A stretch of 57,500 nucleotides of DNA, from positions 15,001 through 72,500 of the forward strand of contig CAUYUJ010002741.1 in NCBI GenBank assembly GCA_963575745.1, given 5' to 3'. Below, piece by piece: positions 32,001-41,229 of this stretch. The DNA comes from Prorocentrum cordatum (lineage: Eukaryota > Sar > Dinophyceae > Prorocentrales > Prorocentraceae). Under the pieces are notes generated by a model that saw only the letters and a program-made list of their open reading frames with translations, was not told the origin of the DNA and did not search any database. The stretch's first letter is position 1. Every line of letters starts with the position of its first letter. Both the position numbers and the translations under genes were made by a program.

Positions 32001-32985
32001 GTCCAGGATTGCTCCGAAAACCGTGTGCGAGTGTCTTGAACTTTGCCTCGAAGCCAGATCAACGGCTTTGCCAGATTTCTGGTGCTGTTTCTGCACCGTG
32101 GTAGTTGGTAACCTTTTGATCCTGGGTGGGAGCCCTCGAAGCGACTGAAGCCTGAGCTGCATGTCTGTGTCCTGGGCCAAAGACCTCTCCATGTCCCGGA
32201 CCATGGCCTCATAGGCTGCATCCAAGGCTGCCTTCTTGACCGAAGGACTTTGCGCTGAATGCGACCTGTCCTCCAAGAAAAGGATCTCCTCCGCCTGCTT
32301 CATCGCTGCTGCTGTTTTTGTCCAGGTTAGCTCCGGAAGCCTGGGACCGTAGGGGAGTGACTTGGGGATCTGCTGAGGCTGCTGCAATATTGGAACGAAG
32401 TATTGGCCACTAGTCAACTCCAGCTGCACCACTCGGTGCGGGGTCATAGGGAAATCCAGTATTTCAATGCTCTGCACTCGCTCGTCCATCGACTCAGAGA
32501 CGAGAAAGTAATCCAAGACAGATCTACGTTTCTTGGCGATGTGAGTGGGCTTCCTAGTGCTATGGACTCTGACCGTGGCGCGGGTCGTAAAATCGGACTG
32601 AAGCAACGTAGTGGGAGTGAGATTGGAATCACCTCCAACTGGTAGCGGCATCTGGCATCGCTGCTGTAGCTCTCCCGCTGCTGCTAGCAGCTGGGCGTTT
32701 CGCTGAGACATCCCCTCGGAGTTGTACAGGTAAATAGACACCACTGCAACCTGACCAAGCCCTGGTGCTTCTAAGGTGACTGCACTCAAACTATGAGGAC
32801 TGTCGAGCTGAGGAACAATCATAGACTGAACACCGTAATCAAAGACGGCTCGAATCAAAATGGCCGTGCCCCCTGAAGGCTTGCCGCACTCGGACACAGT
32901 CGCCGGTGTAATGACAGCCTGCCAGCCCACTGAGCTGGCCCATGATGTTGCTGTGCTGATAGCCCCTGGTCGACAGAGGCGAATT
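31977..32985 (-). pseudogene. LINE B endonuclease (EEP family)
   Basis: The domain nicks target DNA. Visible parts, in order: WQAVITPATVSECGK and SGGTAILIR near the start, VAVVSIYLYN, GGDSNLTP ('GDFN' equivalent, about residue 105), RRSVLDYFLVSESM (the DY motif) and MTPHRVVQLEL, where the usual SDH is TPH, so one catalytic residue is altered. The frame stays open for more than 310 codons and reaches the start of the linker to the reverse transcriptase. A one-base shift near 32935 separates it from STRGYQHSNIMGQLSG just upstream, which belongs to the same domain. Confidence 0.78.
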
Positions 32986-33019
32986 TCTTGGGCGAGAATG
33001 TTGCTGGACGAGGCCGAGA

Positions 33020-33065
33020 AAGGCGAGGAGTAGGAGGAGGAAGAGGAGGAGGAGGAGGAGGGGGG
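33020..33065. repeat. (GGA)n tract at the 5' end of LINE B
   Basis: TCC on the LINE coding strand. It marks the point where LINE similarity stops. The region 33066-33956 beyond it has no recognised gene; short GGTACRGTG/GGTATGGTGCATGAT-like motifs recur near 33340-33450. Confidence 0.85.
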
Positions 33066-33956
33066 CGGAGGATGACGACGACCACAACGACAACGACTGC
33101 GAGCAGTAAGTGCTCACCGATCGGCCAGGAAGGGGGACAGCGGGGGCGAAGGGGCATGCGGCGGCGGGGTGCTGGAGCGCGCAGGCCAGACGCTGAGATG
33201 GACCGTAACTGTGCGTGAGAAGGACGTCAGGTTCCAGTACGTGTTTATCGAGGACGCGGCGACCGGGTAATCCGCGGACGACTGTTGCACCCTCCCGCAT
33301 TGACGTTTTGAGGCCTCGTCGGGTTTGCACCGAGGAATGGTACAGTGCATAGTTGGTCACCCCAGGGGACGAACAAAACTGTGCATAGTACCGCGTTGGA
33401 GTGGGGCCTTCACGGAGTCCAGACATGGTACGGTGTAGGGTATGGTGCATGATCGTCGCAGGGGAAGCACAGTCGGAACGCGCCTCGAGAAATTGCCTGA
33501 TTGTTGCCAGGGTGTCTTTGTTACCATTCGTCATTTGTTCAAGCATACGCTCGTGCTTGGAACATGTGTTTCTGAACAAGTCATCTGGGCGTCGTGAAGC
33601 AAACGCAGCACTGGAACTCTTCTGCCGTAGGCGCGCCTCTACACTTGAATGTTGTGAACGAGCATCACTTCCTCGACCCCGAGCCCACCCGCCCTTCCCC
33701 GCTGCCACACCCTGTCCCCCCTGAGGAGAACTGCGGCGCGCGCGAGCTGGAGCCGCTGCGCATGGAGGAGAGCGCGCTGTTTCGCCGCCCCAGGGAGAGA
33801 AGAGGGCGAGTGGCAAGCTGGGTCAAGCTGGGTGCGGTCGCGCCATATCTGACATCATACCCTTCCCTCTCAGATGTTGTTTACATCCGCGGACGCGTGC
33901 CATAGCCGACCTGGAATTTTAAAACAGACCTCACTGTGCTATGCGCAATCGCAACA

Positions 33957-33995
33957 TCGGAGGAGGAGGAGGAAAAGGGGAGGAGGAGGAGAAGA
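33957..33995. repeat. (GGA)n microsatellite
   Basis: Short GGA tract in non-coding sequence. Nothing recognisable is seen from 33996 to 34580. Confidence 0.85.
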
Positions 33996-34584
33996 TGACG
34001 AGTGTGCCAAATGGTTCGCAGGAGCAGGTAGGGAAATGAGGCGGATGTGGCAGGAGGAGGACGAGGACGAACAGCATCAGCAGCATGCTTTGGGGTGAAA
34101 GGAGCGGGAGGAGAAGGAGAACCAGGGGGTGGCAGAGGAGGGGCAACGAGGGGAGCGGCAACGATGAAGAAGGACTCGGATCCAGAGAAGTGCCCTGTAT
34201 TGGGGCGAGAGCGTCAATCTGAACTACGGGAGCAAAGAGACGATCCGAAAACGAGGCCTACGCTGCAGCGAGAGCACCATTCGAAACGCCGAGAACAATC
34301 CGATTTTAGAAAGCCATAAGAATCATCCCCTTTGCCAAATCCTGCGTGCAAGCAATACGCATGACTCGGAGAGAGCCGCCTATCTTCCAGACGGAGCCAG
34401 GGGAGAGTGGAGAGTAAAATCTATAATGTGCAGCTGGCAAGAAGGGGGGTGTGACGTGGAGATGGGGAAGAGGATGAGGAGGATGGGGAGGAGGAAACAG
34501 TTCTCCTTGACGACGGGACCGCGCTGCACCACCCTGCTCGGTTCCACCATCTGAGAGGGCGAAGGGGGGGGGAGAAAGAGGGAG

Positions 34585-34775
34585 AGGAACAGAGGATGCG
34601 TCCCTGTGAAGCAAACGGGCCGTGGGAAACGGGAAAACGAGGGCGAAGGGGGGGGAATAACGGGAGAGGAACAGAGGGCGAAGAGGGGGGGAATAAGAGG
34701 GCGAAGAGGGGGAGGAAGAGGGCGAGGAACAGAGGATGCGCCCCTGTGAAGGAAAAGGGCCGTGGGCAACGAGTC
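34585..34775. repeat. 140 bp spaced direct repeat
   Basis: AGGAACAGAGGATGCGTCCC through GGGCCGTGGGAAACG at 34585 recurs at 34725 as AGGAACAGAGGATGCGCCCC through GGGCCGTGGGCAACG. GGGCGAAGAGGGGG-like filler lies between. Confidence 0.8.
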
Positions 34776-34969
34776 CTGCGCCAGTTTGTCTCTTCCCGGG
34801 CCCCTCGCCAGACCCATGGACCGTCAAGCGTCGATGCGGGGTGAAGCGCATGTGGTTCCAGGGGCGAAGCTCTTGCGTACAGGACTCGTTTCCCAAAGGA
34901 CCTTGTCTTCTCATTCTAAGCAAGGGGAGGGGGAGCAGGAGGAGGAGGAACATCTTTACTCAGGTGTTG

Positions 34970-35110
34970 TTTGTTGTGTGTTTGCACTGTGGAGGTGGAA
35001 GCTATGTGGTGGAAGTTATGTGTTGTAAGCTTTGTGGTGTAAGCTGCGGGGGTGACAGCTATGCGGTGTGATAAGCTATGTGGTGACGGCGGTGTCGTAC
35101 ATGCCAGGCG
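34970..35110. repeat. Degenerate 14-15 bp minisatellite (AAGCTATGTGGTGG-like)
   Basis: Units such as AAGCTATGTGGTGG, AAGTTATGTGTTGT and AAGCTTTGTGGTGT follow one another, and the array decays downstream toward 35230. Confidence 0.7.
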
Positions 35111-35267
35111 GTGTGGGTTGAAGGTGGAAGCAGTGGGGTGTAAGTTTTGTGTGGCAGGCTGTGCTGTGTGAATGCACATATGCATGTGCGGTGTAAAGAA
35201 TGCGGTGCGAGCGATCTGGTGGAAGCCATGTCGTGCAAGCTCAGGGTACCCGGGCGCCCACGAGGCA

Positions 35268-35490
35268 CCCACGAGGCGGCACGGACGGCAGCCCGGCGCA
35301 GCCTCGGGACACCCACCCAGCGCACGGGGCGCCCACGAGGCGGCACGGACGGCACCGTGGCGCAGCCTCGGCATATGCACCCCAATCGCGGGGCACCCAC
35401 GGAGCGCCCACGAGGCAGCATGGACGGCAGCGTGGCGCAGCCTCGGCGTGCATGCCAGGCGCGGGGTGCCCACGAGGCGCCCGCGGCGAC
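35268..35490. repeat. 62-75 bp tandem repeat, about 3.5 units
   Basis: The motif ACGAGGCGGCACGGACGGCA recurs at 35271, 35335 and 35410 and in part at 35472, each followed by GGCGCAGCCTCGG. The minus strand reads as Arg-Ala-Ala-Ser-Trp repeats. Unit length varies by insertion of A/T-containing filler. A related patch is at about 36180-36280. Confidence 0.82.
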
Positions 35491-35647
35491 GCTGCGAAGA
35501 GCCGGAAGGCTTAACCGATTGCTGAACAGAGAGAATGGGAATTTATATTTACAGGCACGGGTTGGAAGAAAACGCGCACTGTTTAGGGTCCATGTTGGCC
35601 AGCAGGTGTTCGGGCTTCCTCATGCGTGGTTTCCTCATGAGGGGGAT

Positions 35648-36135
35648 AAGGAGGAGGAGGAGGAGCAGGAGGAGGAGGAGGAGGAGGAGGAGGAGGAGGA
35701 CGGGGAGGGAAGGAGGAGGAGGAGGCGGAGGAGACGGAGGAGGAGGAGGAGAGGAGGAGGAGGAGGAGGCGGAGGAGGAAAAGGAGGAAACAGGAGATGG
35801 GGGAGGAGGGGAGGAGGAGGAGGAGAAGGAGGAGGAGGAGGAGGAGGAGGAGGAGGAGCAGGGGGAGGGGAGGAGGAGGACGGGGAGGAGGAGGAGGAGT
35901 CGGAGGAGGAGGAGGGGGAGGAAGAGGAGGAGGAGGAGGAGGAGGAGGAGGAGGCGGAGGAGATAAAGGAGGAGGAGGAGGAGGGGATGGAGAGGAGGAG
36001 GAGGAGGAGGAGGAAGAGGAGGAGGAGGAGGAGGAGGGTCGAGGAGGAGGAGGAGGAGAGGAGAGGAGGATGAGGATGATGATGATGAGGAGGAGGAGGA
36101 GGAGGAGGAGGAGGATCGAGGAGGAAGAGGATCGA
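35648..36135. repeat. 490 bp (GGA)n tract
   Basis: Second-longest simple-sequence tract in the window. It is GGA with GGGGA, GCGGA and GATGAT interruptions. Long open frames through it are artefacts. Confidence 0.95.
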
Positions 36136-36281
36136 GGATGAGGTGGTATTGCGATGATTTGGAAGGGTCGGAGCGGGCACCTGGCGAAACCTCGGGCGAC
36201 CCACCCAAGACGAGGCGCCCAGGAGGCGCTCATCAGGCGCCCACCAATGGGGCGCCACTCGAAACCTCGGCCGACGCATCC

Positions 36282-36508
36282 AGGGCTCGTTTCGATTCCT
36301 CCGATTCGATTCGATTCGATTTCGATGGCTTCAGATTCCGATTCGATTCGACTTTAGATTCTAATTTGGATGCCGATTTCTCAATGGAGGCCTGCTAGCC
36401 TGTCGATTTCCGCCGGTGCAACTTTTCCCGACTCGTCTGCCGATTTCCGTCGATCGGATGCAGGCCGTTTTCCAATCCGACTTGTCGATTCGATTCTGGA
36501 CTCTCCTG
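36282..36508 (+). repeat. GATTCGATT-rich dispersed repeat, copy 3 of 3
   Basis: It begins AGGGCTCGTTTCGATTCCTC, contains GATTCGATTCGATTTCGATG, AATGGAGGCCTGCTAGCCTG and CTTTTCCCGACTCG, and ends GATTCGATTCTGGACTCTCC. It is the closest relative of copy 1 although 25 kb away. Confidence 0.85.
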
Positions 36509-36894
36509 CACATTCAGCTCCTCAAAACGCCAGGTCAGATCCTCTAATGGCAGCACCATCTCGGTAGGAGAGGAGGAGAAGGGGGCGAGGCGAAGGGAGT
36601 GGGGGGGGCACGAAGGGGAAGGGGAGGGAGGGAGGGTGGCAGGAAGGCTTTCCCTTCCCGTGGAGCCCCAGGGCCCACTTCTGCGGTGGGTGGGCGCAGG
36701 CCCCGTACCCGAACCGTGTGAGAGATAACGGTGCCGTTGTCGTCGTCGTCGTCGCCGCCGTCTCGGCCGAGGGGCCCCGGCGCACGTCCGCAAGCGAGCG
36801 GAGCGAGCGGGGCGGGGCCCGCAGGCAGAGCGGGGGCAGCCACGGGCAGTGGCGCCGAGGGCCGTTGTCGGTCGCCAGAGGGTACCTGTCGCGT

Positions 36895-36980
36895 CCCCCT
36901 CCTCGTCCTCCTCCTCCTCCTCGTCCTCCTCTTCCTCCTCCTCCTCCTCCTCCTCCTCCTCCTGCTCCCCCTCCTCCTCG
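36895..36980. repeat. (TCC)n microsatellite
   Basis: TCC triplets. The unique stretch 36981-37397 after it has open frames on both strands (for example WCHFLDLEESQGWGVALVD on the minus strand), but no family was recognised. Confidence 0.9.
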
Positions 36981-37397
36981 AAAGGCGCTGACCAAGGGTA
37001 GCCACGCTTCAAATGCCAGCGGCGAGAGCACCACGGAGACCGAGGGGACGGCGCCGTGCCAGCGGATAAGTCGCGCAGGTGGCTGGCGAGAGGCAGCCCG
37101 AGTGCACTCGGCTCCGAGTTCTGACGGGGCATGCCTTCGAAGGCGTCCACGAGTGCGACGCCCCACCCCTGACTTTCCTCGAGGTCTAAGAAATGGCACC
37201 AGGTCCTCGACATCTAAAATCTGGTCGAGGTGTCCAGCAATCCAGATTGGCCTGTATAGGTCTGGAGGGCCACTTTTCTGCACTCTGGAAGGTCAGGCAA
37301 GGCCTCTGGGAGCGGCGGAGCTTCGTGGGGCGGGCCCCTGGCCATCCTGGTGGACCCACGCACCATCGGTGGTCCAACGAACAACGGCCCCCTTCCC

Positions 37398-37430
37398 TTT
37401 CCTCCTCCTCCTCCTCCTCCTCCTCCTCCT
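37398..37430. repeat. (TCC)n tract at the 5' junction of LINE C
   Basis: Eleven TCC triplets lie directly before the reverse transcriptase frame, on its coding strand. Confidence 0.88.
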
Positions 37431-39108
37431 TTCCCGAGTACATCCTGGAGTCTCTTGGAGGAAGCTAGTTCCGCTCTTTTAGACTTTCCTGATCGTCAGT
37501 TTGGACGTGATCGATTCGAGTCCGCTTCGATATGTCTCCCAGCTCGTGATCGCGCTGTCGTAGTGAAACCTAGATGTGGGGCGCTCATGGGAGGTCCGTA
37601 TGCGGTCGAGAGCTTTGGCAGAGCCTATGAGATCCCAGTCTGTGAGTGGAGTGAGGTATTGTACGCCCAGATGCCGCCTGAGGCGCTTCTTGCAGCTGCT
37701 TGTCCGATTACAGGCATGTTTGTGGACCTGTCTCTCACCAAGTATGCCGATGATCTCACAAAGCTGCATATAGGAGGCGGCCCTTCTGCCTCGTACAGTG
37801 ACGCGGGCTTGGCGGAGCTTTCTGCCGCCAACTTCTATTCCAATAAGGTACTGGATGAAGTGCTCAAGATAGGGGGATGGGCGCAGAACAGGAGTAAGCA
37901 GAGCACTGTCGTCTGTCTCACTGGCCAGGGCTCAGTGGCCGCAAATCGCCGTCTTCGAGCTTCTGCATCTGCATTGTTTGAAGGTGGGGTTAGTCCATCT
38001 ATGAGGGTGCTGGGAGGGGAGATTCATTCCATGGGCTCGATCACTCCAGAGGTCAATAAGCGCTTGAACGCGATCAACAGCTCGTTCCATTCCTTGGGCA
38101 GGTTTTGGTCGACTCCTGGGATATCGTATCGTTTGAAAAGGTCGGTTTTACTGGGAATTCAGAATGCAGGGGTCCAGAACTTGGAGGCCTACGTGGTGAC
38201 GGAGGGATCGTGTAAGGAATTTGATTCTTTTCTGGTAAGATATTGTAGAGTGGCTATGAGGGGGGCGAGCTCCGAAGGCACCGGACATGTTCAGAGTCTC
38301 AGCAATGAGCAGGTGCTCAACCATTGGCGGGTTACGCCAGCTTTCCTTGAACTTCGGGTCCGTCGCTTGGAGTGGCTTGCGCAGTTTGTGCGTTATCCGG
38401 CGCGACACGCTCAGATTCTGGCAGCAATTTCTGCTGAACTTGAAGTGGGCGATCGTCCACAGTATGACACCATGGGTCGTCTCACCGCCTACGCCAATCC
38501 CTGGGCGAGACCGCTCTTTGAGGATGTACAGGCGCTGGAGGAGATCGAGGGCGGTCGTGACTTGCCCGAGCGTCTTCAGGGCTCGTTTCTCGCACTTTGG
38601 TGGGACAAGGAGCTCGGAAGCACGTTTTGTAAGATTGACTTCTCTCTCTTACGACGTCGTCGTCACACGGTCGCGATTATTCTCCCTGGGTATGATCAGC
38701 AACTTAGCACTATGCTATCTACCGAGGTCGTCCAGGGCGGGGCAGTTAAATGGGTGTGTGGGGTTTATGGGCACAGGTGCGATCCTGGTGATACAGTAGG
38801 TCGACGAGCCCGATGCGATGCGAAGCTCCCTGATAAGAAGTCCGCACTGAACCACTTACGATTTCACCATCCTTATCGTTCTTTGGGGGCACGTCTTATG
38901 CCGCACTAGCGAATGCCCGAATTGTCTTAGGATCTTCTCGGGGGCTATTACGGCTAGCAGGCACCTCGTGGGCTCCATGAACAGGGGATACTGTCTGGCT
39001 GGGTGTGGTAGTTCGCTGGCTGCTCGCGTATATATCATTGATTTGGCATGCCCCCCTCTGCGAGTACCACGCATCGGGCACATACTTTTTTCAGCAGCAT
39101 ATCCGTAG
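37431..39108 (+). pseudogene. LINE C: 5'-truncated reverse transcriptase with C-terminal Cys-His fingers
   Basis: The frame is open to a TAG at 38907-38909. It starts inside the palm: MFVDLSLTKYADDLTKLHI holds an intact YADD catalytic box. Next come the Lys-Ser strand (NRSKQSTVVCLTG), MRVLGGEIHS (the 'YLG' equivalent) and the connection (FWSTPGISYRLKRSVLLGIQ, LELRVRRLEWLAQFVRYP). Near the end are WVCGVYGHRC and LNHLRFHHP. After a one-base shift near 38895 another frame continues SECPNCLRIFSGAITASRHL to a TAG at 39106-39108, a C-x2-C finger-like segment that probably belongs to the same protein. Fingers and endonuclease are missing, so it cannot move by itself. Confidence 0.78.
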
Positions 39109-39212
39109 TCATCTCCCTCGAGTTCTTGATAGTGTAGTTTGTACACGATCCAGATACCAGCAATCGAGCAGTCGTGCCGCATCTCGGTTTGTTCCGCCTG
39201 GACTGGATCGCC

Positions 39213-40164
39213 ATGCCGAACGCCGCCGTGGCGCCCAAGTGGATGGCGCGCACCACGGGGGAGAAGGACGTCACGGCACGTCGCATCGCGGGCCCGCCTG
39301 GAGGCGGAGGGCAAGAAGCTCGGCAGGCGGTGCAGCGTGGCGGCAAGAAGAGTTTGGACGAGCTCGTCATTGTTTTGGCAAAGCTGGTGCTAAACGACGA
39401 GGCGGAGCTGAGAGCGCTCATCGGCGCGGTGTCCGGCACGTGGTTGTTGTCGCTGGACAGCCGCACAGTGCAGTTCATGTTCGAGGGGGGTCAGAGCTTC
39501 AAAGCGGAGGCTCAACAGCAGCGGGAGTTGCAGAAGGCAGCGGGGAAGGAGGGCAAAGAGTTCGTGAAAGAGAAGATGCATGCACCCCACTTGAGGGCTC
39601 TCGCAGCGCTGATCAAGGGAGTCGCCCACGAGGAGGTGGAGGGGTCCATGCCCAAGGAGCAGGTGGCGGCGGCGCAGTATTGGGAATCAGTGGCGATGCC
39701 AGCGGAGGACCTCATCGTGCTGAGCGAGGTTGCTCGGTTCTGCAAGGCCAAGCGCCTCAAGACGAAGGGCAAGGGCGACAAGGAAATGGCCGAGGTCCAG
39801 TTCCTGCTGGACACCAGCGAGCGCGGCAGTCAGCTGCTCTCGGCAATTCGTCACTGTCTCACGGTGGAGGGCGGCGAGAACGGTGGGGGCGGCTCCCAGA
39901 GGGGTCCTGGTGAGGGAGGCTCAGCGTCTTCTGGACCTTTGCAAGTAGGAGGCTCGAGAGGCTTTAGTTGGGCCAACAGTGAGAGAGCTCAGCAACTTCT
40001 GAGGGCGGGCCTCTTGAGCGAGGAGGCTAGCAGGAGAGTTTCAGGTTTGACTGAAAGTAGGGCTCCTAGCATTATTTCCCCTTCCTCTATTCCTCCGCCT
40101 CCTGGCCTCTCTTTGAATCCCGCTCCTGTCTATTTCCCAACTGCCCCAGAAGTAGGGCCAGCAA

Positions 40165-40200
<36 letters not shown>

Positions 40201-40241
40201 ATCCGATCTCGAAACCGTCGGGGCAGGGTATCAGGATATGA
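39213..40241 (+). CDS. Intact 342-codon frame, LINE ORF1-like protein of unknown function
   Basis: I chose the ATG at 39213 (MPNAAVAPKWMARTT) because composition becomes protein-like there. The core is helical (DELVIVLAKLVLNDEAELRA, then FVKEKMHAPHLRALAALIKG, QVAAAQYWESVAMPAEDLIV and VARFCKAKRLKTKGKG). It is followed by a Gly/Ser linker and a Pro-rich tail with a Pro run from a 34-base C tract. The pattern of an 'AKL.L....ELR.L' helix followed by a basic segment resembles frames found upstream of dinoflagellate LINE pols, so an ORF1-type RNA-binding protein is my best guess. It lies 100 bp after LINE C and 700 bp before element 1 and belongs to neither on layout. A host gene cannot be excluded. 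Confidence 0.5.
40166..40199. repeat. 34-base poly-C run
   Basis: Uninterrupted C run inside the Pro-rich tail of the preceding frame. A run this long is prone to length error, so the frame after it, and the stop at 40239-40241, are uncertain. Sequence 40242-40928 after it holds ATCTT x3, a short TCC tract (40505-40535) and no recognised gene. Confidence 0.95.
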
Positions 40242-40928
40242 GCGCGGTGCAATTTCAGGCAGAGAAGCCAGCTGTCATCGCCTATGATGGCAGCCGCAGG
40301 CTGCGTGCCGTCGGGTCCGCCATCGGGCCTGTCCCCACGCCGTAGGGGTCGCGGGGCTGCGCGGTGGCTGCATGTTCCAGTCCGCCAACATGGCGAACCC
40401 AGGCGCCTCTTTTTTTTGCGCGCTCCATGTCTGGCTGCGAGCGAGGGCTTGCATTGCAGTGCAGGGAGGGATCGGCGCCCCAGGATCTCATCTTATCTTA
40501 TCTTATCCCCTCCCTCCTCCTCCTCCTCCTCACTCCTCCCGGCGCCGCTGCGTGCACTGCGCCGCTGCGCCTGGGAGCGGCTCGGCCTGCTTCTCCGCAG
40601 GGAGAGGCAGCCGAGAGAGCGCCGGATGGCCGCGCCGCGTGCCTCCTGGCCGCCCAGGCAAGCGCCCTGGCAAGCAGCTGCGGGCGGGCTGCTCAGGGAA
40701 GCGCTCTGGCCGACGCCCTCGGGCGCCTCGGGGGAGCGCGTTCGCAGGCGCCTCCTGGCTGCCCGGGGGAGCGCCCTTCAGGCGCCGAGCCCGGGCCAGG
40801 CCGGCGGGGCCGTTGAGCCGCAGCAGGGCCACGTGCTTGGTGCGAGGCCAGGGGGGGCCATCCGAAGAGCTACGGCGGGAATTTATACATGATTACCGCC
40901 TGGAGGGTCACTTTTCGGAGCTTGGACA

Positions 40929-40955
40929 GGCGGTGGATATGGATATATTCGGGCC
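40929..40955 (+). repeat. Left arm of the palindrome split by element 1
   Basis: The arm reads GGCGGTGGATATGGATATAT and ends TCGGGCC. Its reverse complement recurs at 49226-49253 with three or four mismatches. Before insertion the two arms were joined by CCCGG. Confidence 0.85.
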
Positions 40956-40960
40956 CCCGG

Positions 40961-41205
40961 TGTTAGCTCTATATACATTCAGTCCTGTGCTCTACCTGCC
41001 CGAAGCCCTTCTTTGTTGTGGCTTTGGCTCAAGGGCGGGGGTTTCACGCATTTACATTTGTTTGGCGTGGCCCAGGGAGCCGCGCCTTTCAGCGCGGCTT
41101 GCGAGGCCGTGGCGACTGTTACATTATATGATTCATCGCGCTGTGGTCAGACATATATCGTCGTCGGAACTTCCTGATATTACTGCTGCGCCGATTCCGC
41201 CAGCG
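40961..41205 (+). repeat. 5' LTR of element 1
   Basis: It starts TGTTAGCTCTATATACATTC and ends CCGATTCCGCCAGCG, just before the primer-binding site. It aligns end to end with 48978-49220. The TATATA near its start could serve as promoter element, but this is unproven. Confidence 0.9.
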
Positions 41206-41218
41206 TGGCAGCGGAGCC
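41206..41218 (+). promoter_or_regulatory. Primer-binding site of element 1
   Basis: TGGCAGCGGAGCC starts at the first base after the LTR. The leading TGG is complementary to the CCA end of a tRNA, which would prime minus-strand cDNA. The tRNA was not identified. Confidence 0.7.
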
Positions 41219-41229
41219 ATCGTGGAGAC

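Larger units (their letters stand above)
28525..32985 (-). mobile_element. LINE B: non-LTR retrotransposon, decayed, minus strand
   Basis: Read on the minus strand, the order is endonuclease, reverse transcriptase, Cys knuckle, RNase H and a C-terminal Cys domain, a full LINE pol. It is interrupted by a TCC expansion and several frameshifts and stops. The 5' end stops at a TCC tract near 33020. No ORF1 was found upstream. Domains are listed separately. Confidence 0.82.

Noticed and set aside
36395-37283. Minus-strand frames with WCHFLDLEESQGWGVALVD and IAGHLDQILDVEDLVPF
   Set aside because: Partly protein-like, but they sit in two overlapping frames, run into a TCC tract and match no family, so a gene cannot be supported.
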